From: Planctomycetota bacterium
GTDB taxonomy: Bacteria > Planctomycetota > Phycisphaerae > Phycisphaerales > Zrk34
Assembly: GCA_016125255.1 (NCBI GenBank)
Contig: WGMD01000006.1
Span: forward strand, 1 to 64,000
Reading direction: 5' to 3'
Length of the DNA: 64,000 nt
Below are positions 44,201 through 51,709 of the stretch, piece by piece. The translations under genes were made by a program, and so were the position numbers. Under the pieces are notes generated by a model that saw only the letters and a program-made list of their open reading frames with translations, made no database searches and was not told the origin of the DNA. Within the stretch, counting starts at the first letter, position 1. Every line of letters begins with the position of its first letter.

Positions 44201-45088
44201 GAAGACTTCGGCGGCTCGGTGACGCTCGCGGATGACGGCAACTTGTACGTGCAGGCGGGCAAAACCGGATTCTGGAACGTGCGCATCGTCGGCCTCGACA
44301 CCGTCATAGCGCTCGGCAATGGTTCCGTTTCGCTCAGCGCTGACGACGTGACGAAGTCGCGCGGCTACCGTGAGCGCGCGCTGCAGGCGGCGATCGGCAC
44401 GCCGACGATGACGATCCGTCACGCCACGCCGAAATTCACCGGCGCACTCGGCCGCGACTTCGCCGGCGACCGGGGCGTCAACTTCATGAAACAGGACGAG
44501 GCGAAGGTGCGCTTCGTCGGGGCATGGGACGAGGCGAAGCTCTACCTCGGCTACGAAGTCGCCGACCCGACGCCGTGGGTCAACGGGGCCGAGGACGCCA
44601 CGTCGATGTACCTCAACGGCGACACGGTCGACTTCCAGCTCGCCGCCGACCCCGCCGCCAAACCCGATCGCAAGGACGCCGCCGCCGGCGATCTGCGTCT
44701 TTCCATCGGCGACTTCAAGGGCACGCCCACCGCCGTGCTCTATCGTCCCGTCTGGACCGACAAGCACCCGCACACCTTCAGCTCCGGCGTCATCAAGGAT
44801 TACACCCTCGACTCCGTCACACGCCTCGACGGCGTCGACATCAAGGTGACGAAGTCGAGCCGCGGATATACGATTGAGGCGGCGATTCCGCTCGCTTCGC
44901 TGGGCCTGACCCTCAAGCCGGGCATGACGCTGCGCGGCGACATCGGGGTCACGCACGGCGACGCGGCCGGCAAGCGGACGCGCCTGCGGACATACTGGGC
45001 GAACCAGCACACCGGAATCGTCGACGATGCGGTCTTTGAGCTGATGCTCGAACCGCGCTATTGGGGCGACATGAAATTCGAACCATGA
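41279..45088 (+). CDS. Giant exported CBM9/FlgD-Ig/beta-propeller protein, paralogue 2
   Basis: A 1269-residue exported protein of the same architecture as its upstream neighbour. The signal peptide is MQFRMMLVTLIALLLVAPVS. A CBM9-like domain follows (VVIDGKTDDWDLSAGM, WDKDYLYVLARFTD), then a FlgD-Ig-like module (HTVMWDGLGSWSAR), a long propeller, an acidic DRNGDEKEQDDE loop and a C-terminal CBM9-like domain (VGAWDEAKLYLGYEVAD, YTIEAAIPLASLG). The start is placed after the repeat element, where TGGAGA precedes ATG; an upstream in-frame extension only translates the repeat. The next gene overlaps its stop as ATGA. Function is presumed polysaccharide binding or processing at the surface. Confidence 0.75.
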   Translation: MQFRMMLVTLIALLLVAPVSATETENQGMRVLAPRSKVVIDGKTDDWDLSAGMLACPDVENQREETAIWLHTMWDKDYLYVLARFTDLTPLNNPGQTVADYGFNGDSLQFRIITNAGGKEPFGNHFTCWHGVDNTDVIKIEKGVTFKGGVLKDAKLEGALQAFTVNADGRGYVQEIALPWKFVTADGQPLKPGDSFRMTFEPNFTIGRKGRVSVKELFEPGERVDRIFTFMASRCWGTATLLSQTSVDPQPLRLSDGRTFKVHMDKGEPRVDWTGLDQSREPEGFKPITFTMPEDGHLSLHLLNSDGQVVCQLLNDAFYTAGEHTVMWDGLGSWSARQPGDTLEPGAYSWKAIWHKGIGLRLTGWACNGGIAPWDGATGKENWGGDHGSPIAAAADGSRVYLGWSGAEAGKALLCVDKKGNVQWSNNRAGISGVKAMASDGKVVYVLGGKSGEASGGGAIYKLSTRDGSYRTWDDPVRKDIADIIVKELWGEGQTGPTKADDIALCGDAIVLSFNEAGKLALLDTKTGKLIKTIDAPAPTAMATLDATHVAVISNANSVLAIDVTNGQSKALLANVPNMKALAVHGENVFVALGEPDNRVHVYSMEGKEIRTIGREGGRAKLGKWNPDGMAFVSSIAVDADGKLWVSERDGAPKRMSVWDTASGAFVDEFFGPSSYGAVGGAICPTDPMVMVGQGCEWRLDPATGRAACVSVITRDGMNNSRFGRGSNGRLYLAVCEGWIHGPSDVTIFERVGEGDYKRRAAFHYSGKDKEAKTRFWADRNGDEKEQDDESVTIDGTLYFSRWYMNFSPDMTITCRDGRMLSVTGYTDCGAPLWNVQSPKMITPNGVVSADGTMELLNAAYNADFSESKCVDTASGKVLWSYPNNYVGVHGSHNAIPPEIGLIRGAYEPCGVAKLPEPIGNIWVIPTNMGEWHILTGDGFYLTRLFQPDQLKVRWPEQAVPGAIMDNTPPGMGGEDFGGSVTLADDGNLYVQAGKTGFWNVRIVGLDTVIALGNGSVSLSADDVTKSRGYRERALQAAIGTPTMTIRHATPKFTGALGRDFAGDRGVNFMKQDEAKVRFVGAWDEAKLYLGYEVADPTPWVNGAEDATSMYLNGDTVDFQLAADPAAKPDRKDAAAGDLRLSIGDFKGTPTAVLYRPVWTDKHPHTFSSGVIKDYTLDSVTRLDGVDIKVTKSSRGYTIEAAIPLASLGLTLKPGMTLRGDIGVTHGDAAGKRTRLRTYWANQHTGIVDDAVFELMLEPRYWGDMKFEP

Positions 45089-47340
45089 ATCACATCTCGC
45101 GGCAATGGATGATCGTCACGGCGATCATGATCACGACGGTCGGCGCGCTGATTGCCCGATCGGAGACGCCCGAGCCGGCGAAGCGCCCGCTATGGACGAC
45201 GTCGCGCGTCGCCGGTTCGCCGGAGCCGCCGGAGCGGTATCGCGTCGAGCGCGTGCATGAGGATGTGAAGCTCGATCGCCCGGTCGATGCGTCGATCTGG
45301 CCGCTCGCAAAGCGTTGGGTCGTGGCGAGCGAATCGGGTGTGCTGCAATCGTTCGCCGACGAAACCGGCGGCTCGCCCGCCCCGCTGCTCGACATCCGCC
45401 GGCCCGATCATGACAAGCTCGCATGGAACGAGCAGCGGCGCCTTTGGAGCTTCACGTTCCACCCCGACTTCGCGCACAACGGTTACTTGTACGTCTGTTT
45501 CCACGACCCCGTGCCCGCGCCCAAGCGCACGCGCCTCGTGCGCTACACCTATGTCCATCGCGACGGCGAATCCGCCCCGACCATCGACCCCGCCACCGCC
45601 TATCCCATCGCCGACTGGAACCCCGGCGATGATCATTTCGGCGGATGCCTCAAGTTCGGCACGGACGGCATGCTCTACATCTCCGTCGGCGACGGCAGCG
45701 GCTACGGCGACGAGCACGGCAGCGGACAGGACGTCACCGACTTCAACGCCTCGATCCTCCGCATCGACGTCGATCACGCCGACGCCGACAAGCACTACGC
45801 CGTCCCGCGCGACAATCCGATGCTCGCGGTGCCCGGCGCGAAGCCCGAGCTTTTCGCCTACGGGCTCCGCAATATCTGGCGCATGAGCGTCGACAGCGCA
45901 ACCGGCGATCTGTGGGGCGGCGACGTCGGACAGGACCTCTGGGAATCCGTCTTTCATATCGAACCCGGTCACAATTACGGCTGGTCCCTCAAGGAAGGCT
46001 CGCACGACTTCCGCCCCGATCGCCCCGCCGGTCCGACGCCGATCTCGCCCCCCGTCTTCGAACTCGATCACTCCGAAGCGCGCAGCATCATCGGCGGCGA
46101 AGTCTACCACGGCCGCGCCTTCCCCGAACTCGACGGCACGTACATCTACGGCGACTTCGACACGGGCAAAATCTGGGCCCTGACCTATGACCGCGACAAG
46201 CATGTCATGCTCAAGAATGAAGAACTGATCGACACGCCCCTGCGCATCGTCAGTTTCGCGCATGACCATGATGGCGAACTGCTCATCATCGACTACGCCG
46301 GCGGACTCTACCGCATCGAGCGCGCCCGCCCGCAGGACGCCCCGGCGCATCCGTTCCCGCGCCGACTCAGCGAGACGGGGCTGTTCGCCTCGACCGCCGA
46401 CCTCACCCCCGCGCCCGGCACGGTCCCGTATGAAGTCAACGCCCCGCTCTGGTCCGACGGCGCGATCAAGCAGCGGTTCATCGCCGTGCCGGGCGATGCG
46501 AAGATCGAGTTTTCCCCGGTAAAACCGTGGAAATTTCCGGAAGGGACCGTCCTCGTCAAGACGTTCATGCTCGAGCTTCGCCCCGGCGATCCGACCAGCC
46601 GGCGACGACTTGAAACGCGCCTGCTGCATCTCGAACAGAACCATTGGCGGGGCTACACGTACCTCTGGAACGATGCGCAGACCGATGCCGAACTGATCGG
46701 CCCCGCGGCGCTGGAGCGCACCTATGAAGTTGCCGACGCCGGCGCGCCCGGCGGCGTGCGCAAACAAACATGGCATTTCCCCAGCCGCGCCGAATGCACC
46801 CTCTGTCACACCATGCCCGCCGGGTTCACCCTCGGCGTCAACACCGCGCAGCTCAACCGCCCGCACGACTACGACGGCACGCGCCTCAATCAGCTCGCGG
46901 CCTTCGAGCAGATGGGCCTCTTCACGCGCCCCATCAGCGAGACGCTCACGAAGCTCGACGCCGCCGGTCATCTCACTTCGATCGACCTGCCGCATCTGAC
47001 CGATCCGTCCGACGCATCGCAGCCCCTCGCAGACCGCGCCCGCTCGTACATGCAGGCCAACTGTGCGCATTGCCACATGCGCATGGGCGGCGGGAACTCG
47101 CAGTTTGAATTGCTCAGCTCGATCCCGCTTGCCGACATGCACATCGTCAGCGCCCCGCCCGTGCACAGCGACATGGGTCTGACCGGCGGCGTGATCCTCG
47201 CGCCCGGTGATGCCGATCATTCGATGATCCCTTATCGCATGTCGCTGCTCGGCAAAGGCCGCATGCCCCCGGCGGGGACGAACGTCGTCGATGCGGCCGG
47301 CGTCGCGCTTCTGCGTCAGTGGATCGGCGAAATGAAATGA
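45085..47340 (+). CDS. Exported PQQ-dependent sugar dehydrogenase fused to a di-CxxCH domain
   Basis: A 751-residue protein that overlaps the previous gene by ATGA. A signal-anchor (MIVTAIMITTVGALI) is followed by a glucose/sorbosone dehydrogenase propeller (about 60-430) with FHPDFAHNGYLYV, GGDVGQDLWE and HNYGWSLKEG. A C-terminal half of about 300 residues carries CTLCH and CAHCH, two potential c-type heme sites, and ends in GKGRMPPAGTNVVD, a methionine-containing cytochrome segment. It should oxidise aldose sugars in the periplasm and pass electrons through its own hemes. Immediate linkage to CBM9 proteins suggests that it acts on released sugars. Confidence 0.85.
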   Translation: MNHISRQWMIVTAIMITTVGALIARSETPEPAKRPLWTTSRVAGSPEPPERYRVERVHEDVKLDRPVDASIWPLAKRWVVASESGVLQSFADETGGSPAPLLDIRRPDHDKLAWNEQRRLWSFTFHPDFAHNGYLYVCFHDPVPAPKRTRLVRYTYVHRDGESAPTIDPATAYPIADWNPGDDHFGGCLKFGTDGMLYISVGDGSGYGDEHGSGQDVTDFNASILRIDVDHADADKHYAVPRDNPMLAVPGAKPELFAYGLRNIWRMSVDSATGDLWGGDVGQDLWESVFHIEPGHNYGWSLKEGSHDFRPDRPAGPTPISPPVFELDHSEARSIIGGEVYHGRAFPELDGTYIYGDFDTGKIWALTYDRDKHVMLKNEELIDTPLRIVSFAHDHDGELLIIDYAGGLYRIERARPQDAPAHPFPRRLSETGLFASTADLTPAPGTVPYEVNAPLWSDGAIKQRFIAVPGDAKIEFSPVKPWKFPEGTVLVKTFMLELRPGDPTSRRRLETRLLHLEQNHWRGYTYLWNDAQTDAELIGPAALERTYEVADAGAPGGVRKQTWHFPSRAECTLCHTMPAGFTLGVNTAQLNRPHDYDGTRLNQLAAFEQMGLFTRPISETLTKLDAAGHLTSIDLPHLTDPSDASQPLADRARSYMQANCAHCHMRMGGGNSQFELLSSIPLADMHIVSAPPVHSDMGLTGGVILAPGDADHSMIPYRMSLLGKGRMPPAGTNVVDAAGVALLRQWIGEMK

Positions 47341-47356
47341 CGCCGCGCCCCGGCCA

Positions 47357-47392
47357 ATTTCCTCCGCGAGCCGACAATACATTCATAGACCC
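47357..47392 (+). promoter_or_regulatory. Candidate promoter of module 3
   Basis: Shares AATTT..TCCGC, GACAA(T)ACAT and TAG.CCC spacing with the string before the giant CBM9 gene at 37182. It lies just upstream of the GGAG site and GTG start of the sigma gene. Confidence 0.35.
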
Positions 47393-47402
47393 GGAGCATC
47401 GC

Positions 47403-47927
47403 GTGAAACCCTTGAGTTCCGACGATTTTCTCGCTCATTACGTGCGGAATCAGAGCCGCATCTATCGCTTCATCGTCACGCTCGTGCCCGGCCGCACCGA
47501 CGCCGAGGAGCTTTTCGCGCAGACTTCGCTGACGCTCTGGAAAATCCGCGACCGCTTCGATCCTTCGCAGGACTTTACCCGCTGGGCCTGCGGCATCGCG
47601 CATAACCATGCCCGCAACTACATGCGCCAGCGCTACGCCGCCATGATGCTCCTCGATGAAGACGTGCTCGACGCGCTGGCCGATCTGCGTCATCGCTCCG
47701 GCGAAGTGCTCGACGATCGCCGGGCCGCGCTCGCCGATTGCATGGCCAAGCTCCCGGCCGATCGGCGTCAGCTCATTGAAAGCTACTACCAAGATGAGGA
47801 CGCCATCGCCGACATCGCCGCCGCGCGAGGGCAGACGACCAACGCCGTCTACAAGGAACTGAAGCGCCTCCGCGTGACGCTCTTCAATTGCATCAGCCGC
47901 ACCATCGCCGCACAAAACCCCGCATGA
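47403..47927 (+). CDS. ECF-type RNA polymerase sigma factor (module 3)
   Basis: A 174-residue sigma factor of the planctomycete/Rhodopirellula-type ECF families: region 2 is IYRFIVTLVPGRTDAEELFAQ and FTRWACGIAHNHARNYMRQR, and region 4 contains LPADRRQLIESYYQDEDAI with a QTTNAVYKELKRLR recognition helix. It is of a different subgroup from the first two sigma factors. The GTG start is chosen because GGAG lies seven bases upstream; a longer reading overlaps the preceding dehydrogenase. The stop overlaps the FecR start as ATGA. It probably controls the CBM9 and dehydrogenase genes or the SGNH gene nearby. Confidence 0.88.
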   Translation: MKPLSSDDFLAHYVRNQSRIYRFIVTLVPGRTDAEELFAQTSLTLWKIRDRFDPSQDFTRWACGIAHNHARNYMRQRYAAMMLLDEDVLDALADLRHRSGEVLDDRRAALADCMAKLPADRRQLIESYYQDEDAIADIAAARGQTTNAVYKELKRLRVTLFNCISRTIAAQNPA

Positions 47928-49567
47928 GCGACACCCCGATCATCCCGGCGGGCATCCCCGAAGCGTGGATCGCGCTCGTCGATGCCCACTGCGCCGGCAC
48001 GCTCGAGTCCGATCAGCGCGTCGAACTCAACGACCTGCTCCGCCGCGAGCCCGCCGCCCGGATGTTCTACCTCGCCTATCTCGATCTGCATGCACAGATG
48101 CGCTGGGATGCGCGCGGGGCGAACGAAACGCTCCCGCCGATGACGTTCACCAATGAGCCCAAGCGCCGCATCGCATGGCCGTCCCGCTTCGCCGCCGCCG
48201 CGCTCATCCTGCTTTCGCTTATCCTCGGCGTGAACTTCTACTTCACGCAATCGCCCGCCGCTCCCGCCGTACTCATCGCCGCTTCCAACGCCCGCTTCGT
48301 CGGCCCCGCCGCCGATCTGCCCGTCGGGGCCGCCCTCGCCGCCGGTCCGCTCGAACTTTCGCAGGGTCTGGCGCAGATTCGTTTCGCCGACGGCGCCGAG
48401 ATGCTCCTGGAAGGCCCCAGCCGCATCGAACTCGTCCGCGCCGATCGCGCCGCCCTGCACTTCGGCCGGGCCGTCACGCGCGTCCCCCCCGCCGCCGTCG
48501 GGTTCACCGTCGACACCCCGCGCCTGACCGTCGTCGATCTCGGCACCGAATTCGGCCTCGACGTCGGCGCCAATGGCGCCTCGCAAGTGCAGGTCTTCGA
48601 AGGTCAGGTCATCGCCCACACGCGCACCGCCGCCGCCGTCGAGCATCGCCTCTCCGCCGGTCAGGCCCTCGAAGCCGACGACACCGCGCCGCAGGCGCTG
48701 CGCCCCGTCGCCTTCGATGCCGATCGCTTCGTGCGCCGGTTCCCCATGCCCGCCCGCAGTTCCCCGCCGAGCGGACCGCTCTACAACCGAAGCCGTTTCG
48801 ACGCCGTGCATGTCGTCCCCGCCGTTTCGCCGCCTGCGATCGACGGCGACCTTTCCGACTGGGACGCCTCGGGTCTGTTCCGCTCCGCCTGCGTCGAGCC
48901 CTACGCCAGCGACTATTTCGTCGAAGGCATGATGATGTACGACGCGGATCATCTGTACATCGCCGCGCGCGTCGGCGATCCGGCGCCGATGCGCAATCAG
49001 CGTGATCCTTCCGCCGATCCGGGTTGGCTCTGGGCTGGCGGCAGCGTCATCGTGCGGCTCGCGACCGATCCAGCGCTGGGCTATCCGCTCGACGCCATCG
49101 CTTCCGCCGCACGCACGCGCACGACGCCGCCCGATGCCGGTCATCGTCCGCAGGACACCACCGATCGCATCGCCAGCATCGTCCTCTGGTATCACCAGCC
49201 GACGCATCAGCCGCGCCTTCAGGTCGTCTTCGGCATCGATCATCACCAGTGGGCCGGCGACCTGACCGGCTGGCAGGGCGCGTTCCGCCGCTCGCCCGAC
49301 GGCCGCAGCTACACGCTCGAGTACGCCATTCCCTGGTCCGTCCTCCGCGCCGCTGAGGATCATCCCCGCGCCGGCGACGCCGTCGCCTGTTCGTGGAACG
49401 TCCACTGGTCCGACGAACTGGGCCGCATCAGCCGCGGGCATCTCGTCGAAATCACCAGCCCGTCCGCTCAGCCGTACCTCTTCCTCAACGGCTCCACCTG
49501 GGGCCGCGCCATCTTCCACGACGCCGGCCATCTCCCCCCCGGCACCGTCCAACCCCAACTGCGATGA
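47924..49567 (+). CDS. FecR-domain transmembrane regulator with CBM9-like ectodomain (module 3)
   Basis: A 547-residue protein. The cytoplasmic N-terminus (about 1-85; WIALVDAHCAGTLESDQ) resembles sigma-binding domains of FecR-like anti-sigma factors. A transmembrane helix lies at about 88-107. The FecR domain (about 125-260) shows LAQIRFADGAEMLLEGPSRI and VVDLGTEFGLDV. The ectodomain (about 300-545) is CBM9-like: AIDGDLSDWDASGL, MYDADHLYIAARVGD, YTLEYAIPWSVLRAA. CBM9 domains bind sugar chain ends, so this is a plausible carbohydrate-sensing receptor. The same fold occurs in both giant proteins upstream. The next gene starts within its stop (ATGA). Confidence 0.83.
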   Translation: MSDTPIIPAGIPEAWIALVDAHCAGTLESDQRVELNDLLRREPAARMFYLAYLDLHAQMRWDARGANETLPPMTFTNEPKRRIAWPSRFAAAALILLSLILGVNFYFTQSPAAPAVLIAASNARFVGPAADLPVGAALAAGPLELSQGLAQIRFADGAEMLLEGPSRIELVRADRAALHFGRAVTRVPPAAVGFTVDTPRLTVVDLGTEFGLDVGANGASQVQVFEGQVIAHTRTAAAVEHRLSAGQALEADDTAPQALRPVAFDADRFVRRFPMPARSSPPSGPLYNRSRFDAVHVVPAVSPPAIDGDLSDWDASGLFRSACVEPYASDYFVEGMMMYDADHLYIAARVGDPAPMRNQRDPSADPGWLWAGGSVIVRLATDPALGYPLDAIASAARTRTTPPDAGHRPQDTTDRIASIVLWYHQPTHQPRLQVVFGIDHHQWAGDLTGWQGAFRRSPDGRSYTLEYAIPWSVLRAAEDHPRAGDAVACSWNVHWSDELGRISRGHLVEITSPSAQPYLFLNGSTWGRAIFHDAGHLPPGTVQPQLR

Positions 49568-50910
49568 GCCCACCTCTCATGATCCGTCCATCGATGAACC
49601 ACCAAGACACCAAGGTCACCAAGAAGACACATCCCTGTTTCAAAACCCGATCATCACCTTGGTGCCCTTCGTGCCTTGGTGGTTCAACGGTTCTGGCCAT
49701 CCTGCTGCTCGCGCTCGTCTTCACCACGTTCGCACAAGCCGCGCAGCCGAGCTTCGCCGACTTCGATCGTCGCGCCCGGGCCGGTGAACATTTGAACGTC
49801 GTCTTCTTCGGTGCATCGCTCACATGGGGCGCCAATGCGACGGACCCGATGCGCACCTCGTACCGCGCCCAGACCGCCGACCGGCTCGAAAAGCGTTACC
49901 CCCAAGCGCATTTCAAGTTCTTCGACGCCGCGATCGGCGGCACCAGTTCGCAGCTCGGTCTCTTCCGACTCGACCGCGATGTGCTCGCCCGTCACCCCGA
50001 TCTCGTCTTCCTCGACTTCACCGCCAACGACGGCGTCTACGAAGCCCGCCCCGACACGATGGCCAGTTACGAAGCCATCGTCCGCCGCATCATCACCGAA
50101 GCCCATGCTCCCGTCGTGCAGGTCATCTTCCCCTTCAAGTGGGACGTCGCCGCCGGCAAGCTCGACGGCATGGCCCGGCGCGAAGCGCACATCGCCATCA
50201 GCATCGCGTATCACACCGCGCTCGGCGACGCCATCGCCCTCGCGCAACAGCGCGTGCGCGACAAGCTCACCACGCTCGAAGAACTCTGGCCCTACGACGG
50301 CGTGCATCCCGGCGACGACGGGTACACGCTTTTCACCGACGCCGCATGGTCCGCCCTGCTGTCCGCCATCGACGATCAGCGCGTCTGCGCCCCGCCCGAA
50401 AAGATGCTCAACGCCGACACGTACATGACCTCCGCGCGCATCCCGCTCAAGGATCCGCCCGGGCCGCCCGCCGGCTGGACCGTTGGCAAGCCGCATGTCG
50501 TCTCCGCGTATTTCGACATGCTCATGTCCCGCTGGCTCGACTCGCTGGTCATCGCCACGGGCCCCGCCGCCGCGAACTACACCCTCCGCTTCCGCGGGTC
50601 CGACGTACTGATTTTCGGCGAAGCCACCGTCAAATCCGGCTCGTTCACCGCCACGATCGACGGCCAACCCGTCCAGCGCCCCGACGGCCCCAAAGGCGCG
50701 ATGATCGACACCTTCGACGCCGGCAAACTCGCCAAGCGCTTGAACGGCAACACGCACTTCTACCAGGTCCTCGCCGAGAACCTCGACCCCGATGCGACGC
50801 ACACGCTCGTCATCGAGCCCCACCTCGACACGCCCGACGCCGAACTGCGCTTCGAAAGCATCTGCATAGCCGGCCCCCACGCCGCCCTCGTCCCCGCATC
50901 GCCGAATTGA
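49564..50910 (+). CDS. Exported SGNH/GDSL-type esterase-like hydrolase
   Basis: A 448-residue protein. The catalytic domain has the SGNH blocks FFGASLTWGANAT (nucleophile serine), GGTSSQLG, FTANDG (asparagine) and the terminal DGVHPGDDGY with the Asp-x-x-His pair; a beta-rich C-terminal domain of about 150 residues follows. Such enzymes remove acyl groups from polysaccharides or lipids. The ATG overlapping the previous stop is chosen, but it gives an unusual 40-residue stretch before the signal helix (LAILLLALVFTTFAQA); that stretch is the translation of a stuttered intergenic repeat, so the functional start may be one of the next two ATGs. It completes module 3 and probably acts on the same glycans. 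Confidence 0.8.
   Translation: MSPPLMIRPSMNHQDTKVTKKTHPCFKTRSSPWCPSCLGGSTVLAILLLALVFTTFAQAAQPSFADFDRRARAGEHLNVVFFGASLTWGANATDPMRTSYRAQTADRLEKRYPQAHFKFFDAAIGGTSSQLGLFRLDRDVLARHPDLVFLDFTANDGVYEARPDTMASYEAIVRRIITEAHAPVVQVIFPFKWDVAAGKLDGMARREAHIAISIAYHTALGDAIALAQQRVRDKLTTLEELWPYDGVHPGDDGYTLFTDAAWSALLSAIDDQRVCAPPEKMLNADTYMTSARIPLKDPPGPPAGWTVGKPHVVSAYFDMLMSRWLDSLVIATGPAAANYTLRFRGSDVLIFGEATVKSGSFTATIDGQPVQRPDGPKGAMIDTFDAGKLAKRLNGNTHFYQVLAENLDPDATHTLVIEPHLDTPDAELRFESICIAGPHAALVPASPN
49598..49685. repeat. Stuttered inverted element (ACCACCAAGACACCAAGG words) inside a gene 5' end
   Basis: The left arm repeats CACCAAGACACCAAGG and GTCACCAAG; the right arm carries ACCTTGGTGCCC and GTGCCTTGGTGG. The same design occurs at 56563-56640. 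This copy lies in the coding region that precedes the SGNH signal helix. Confidence 0.75.
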
Positions 50911-50914
50911 CAAA

Positions 50915-50983
50915 AAGCGCTCGCCGTTGGCTCGCGGCTAAACGAAACCCCCCCGTTTAGCCGCGAGCCAACGGCGAGCGCTT
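50915..50983. repeat. REP pair (inverted, identical arms) left of the RAYT gene
   Basis: Two 30-base arms (50915-50944 and 50954-50983), perfectly complementary, contain TTTAGCCGCGAGCC and ACGGCGAGCGCTT, with a 9-base C-rich centre. An identical single 30-mer lies just after the transposase gene. The rest of this short gap holds nothing else. Confidence 0.9.
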
Positions 50984-51017
50984 CCCCTTGTTCCCCGCGC
51001 GCATTAGAATCCGCGAC

Positions 51018-51608
51018 ATGGTCCGGGCGTTTCATGTTATTTTCTGCGCGTATGGGTTCTGGCTCCCCAATGATCCGCGGGGATCGTGGTCGGATTTCGT
51101 CGGGGCGTGGGAACTGTTGCGGTTCGGTCCGGCGACGAAAACGACGACGCGGCGCTCGGTCGCCGGCCGAGCGCATGACCCGATATCGCGGCGGGAGGCG
51201 AAGTCGGCGCTCAAATATCCGCCGGTTGTTTTTGACGGACATCAGGCCCGTGCGATCGCGCGCGGGTTCGCGGACAAGACGGACAAGGCCGGTTACCGCA
51301 TTCTCGCCGGTGCGATTTTGCCGGAGCATGTGCATCTGGTGATCGCGCGTCACGACCAGAACATCGAACTGATCGTCAATCACCTCAAAGGCGCCGCGAC
51401 GCGCCGGTTGATCGAAGAGAATCGTCATCCGCTCGCGACGTTCGCTCGCCGTGATGGCCGCGTGCCCTCACCGTGGGCGGTGGGTCAGTGGAAGGTGTTT
51501 CTCGATCAGGCCGACGCCATCAATCGCGCGATCGAGTACGTTCGCATGAACCCGATCAAGGAAGGCAAGCGCGCCCAGCATTGGGATTTTGTAACGACGA
51601 ACGCATGA
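51018..51608 (+). CDS. REP-associated tyrosine transposase (RAYT, IS200/Y1-like)
   Basis: A 196-residue single-domain Y1-type nuclease. The HUH metal motif appears as EHVHLVIARH (residues about 108-117), and the catalytic tyrosine with its context is in IEYVRMNPIKEGK near the C-terminus. RAYT proteins cut and join single-stranded REP palindromes and are thought to spread them. The gene is bracketed by three identical 30-base copies of a REP word, one inverted pair upstream and one single copy eight bases after the stop, the classic RAYT/REP arrangement. The ATG is preferred over a TTG ten codons earlier that lies next to the REP. No second IS-type ORF is present. Confidence 0.88.
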   Translation: MVRAFHVIFCAYGFWLPNDPRGSWSDFVGAWELLRFGPATKTTTRRSVAGRAHDPISRREAKSALKYPPVVFDGHQARAIARGFADKTDKAGYRILAGAILPEHVHLVIARHDQNIELIVNHLKGAATRRLIEENRHPLATFARRDGRVPSPWAVGQWKVFLDQADAINRAIEYVRMNPIKEGKRAQHWDFVTTNA

Positions 51609-51616
51609 CCGTCCCC

Positions 51617-51646
51617 CGTTTAGCCGCGAGCCAACGGCGAGCGCTT
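51617..51646. repeat. REP single copy right of the RAYT gene
   Basis: The 30-base REP word, identical to both arms of the upstream pair. The remaining part of the 380-base gap to the MBL gene contains no gene but holds the GC-rich structured element described next. Confidence 0.9.
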
Positions 51647-51709
51647 CACTACCCTGTTCACGCTCGAGGTTGACATCCGCGGGCGCGACCTGGAAATGGG
51701 AAGTAAGAG

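Noticed and set aside
42323-45010. Very long open frame on the minus strand opposite a giant CBM9 gene
   Set aside because: It is an antisense shadow created by GC-rich third positions; its protein is low-complexity and arginine-rich with no domain, while the plus strand has clear domains and a signal peptide.
45190-47382. Long minus-strand open frame opposite the PQQ dehydrogenase
   Set aside because: Same shadow effect; the plus-strand reading contains heme motifs and a propeller.
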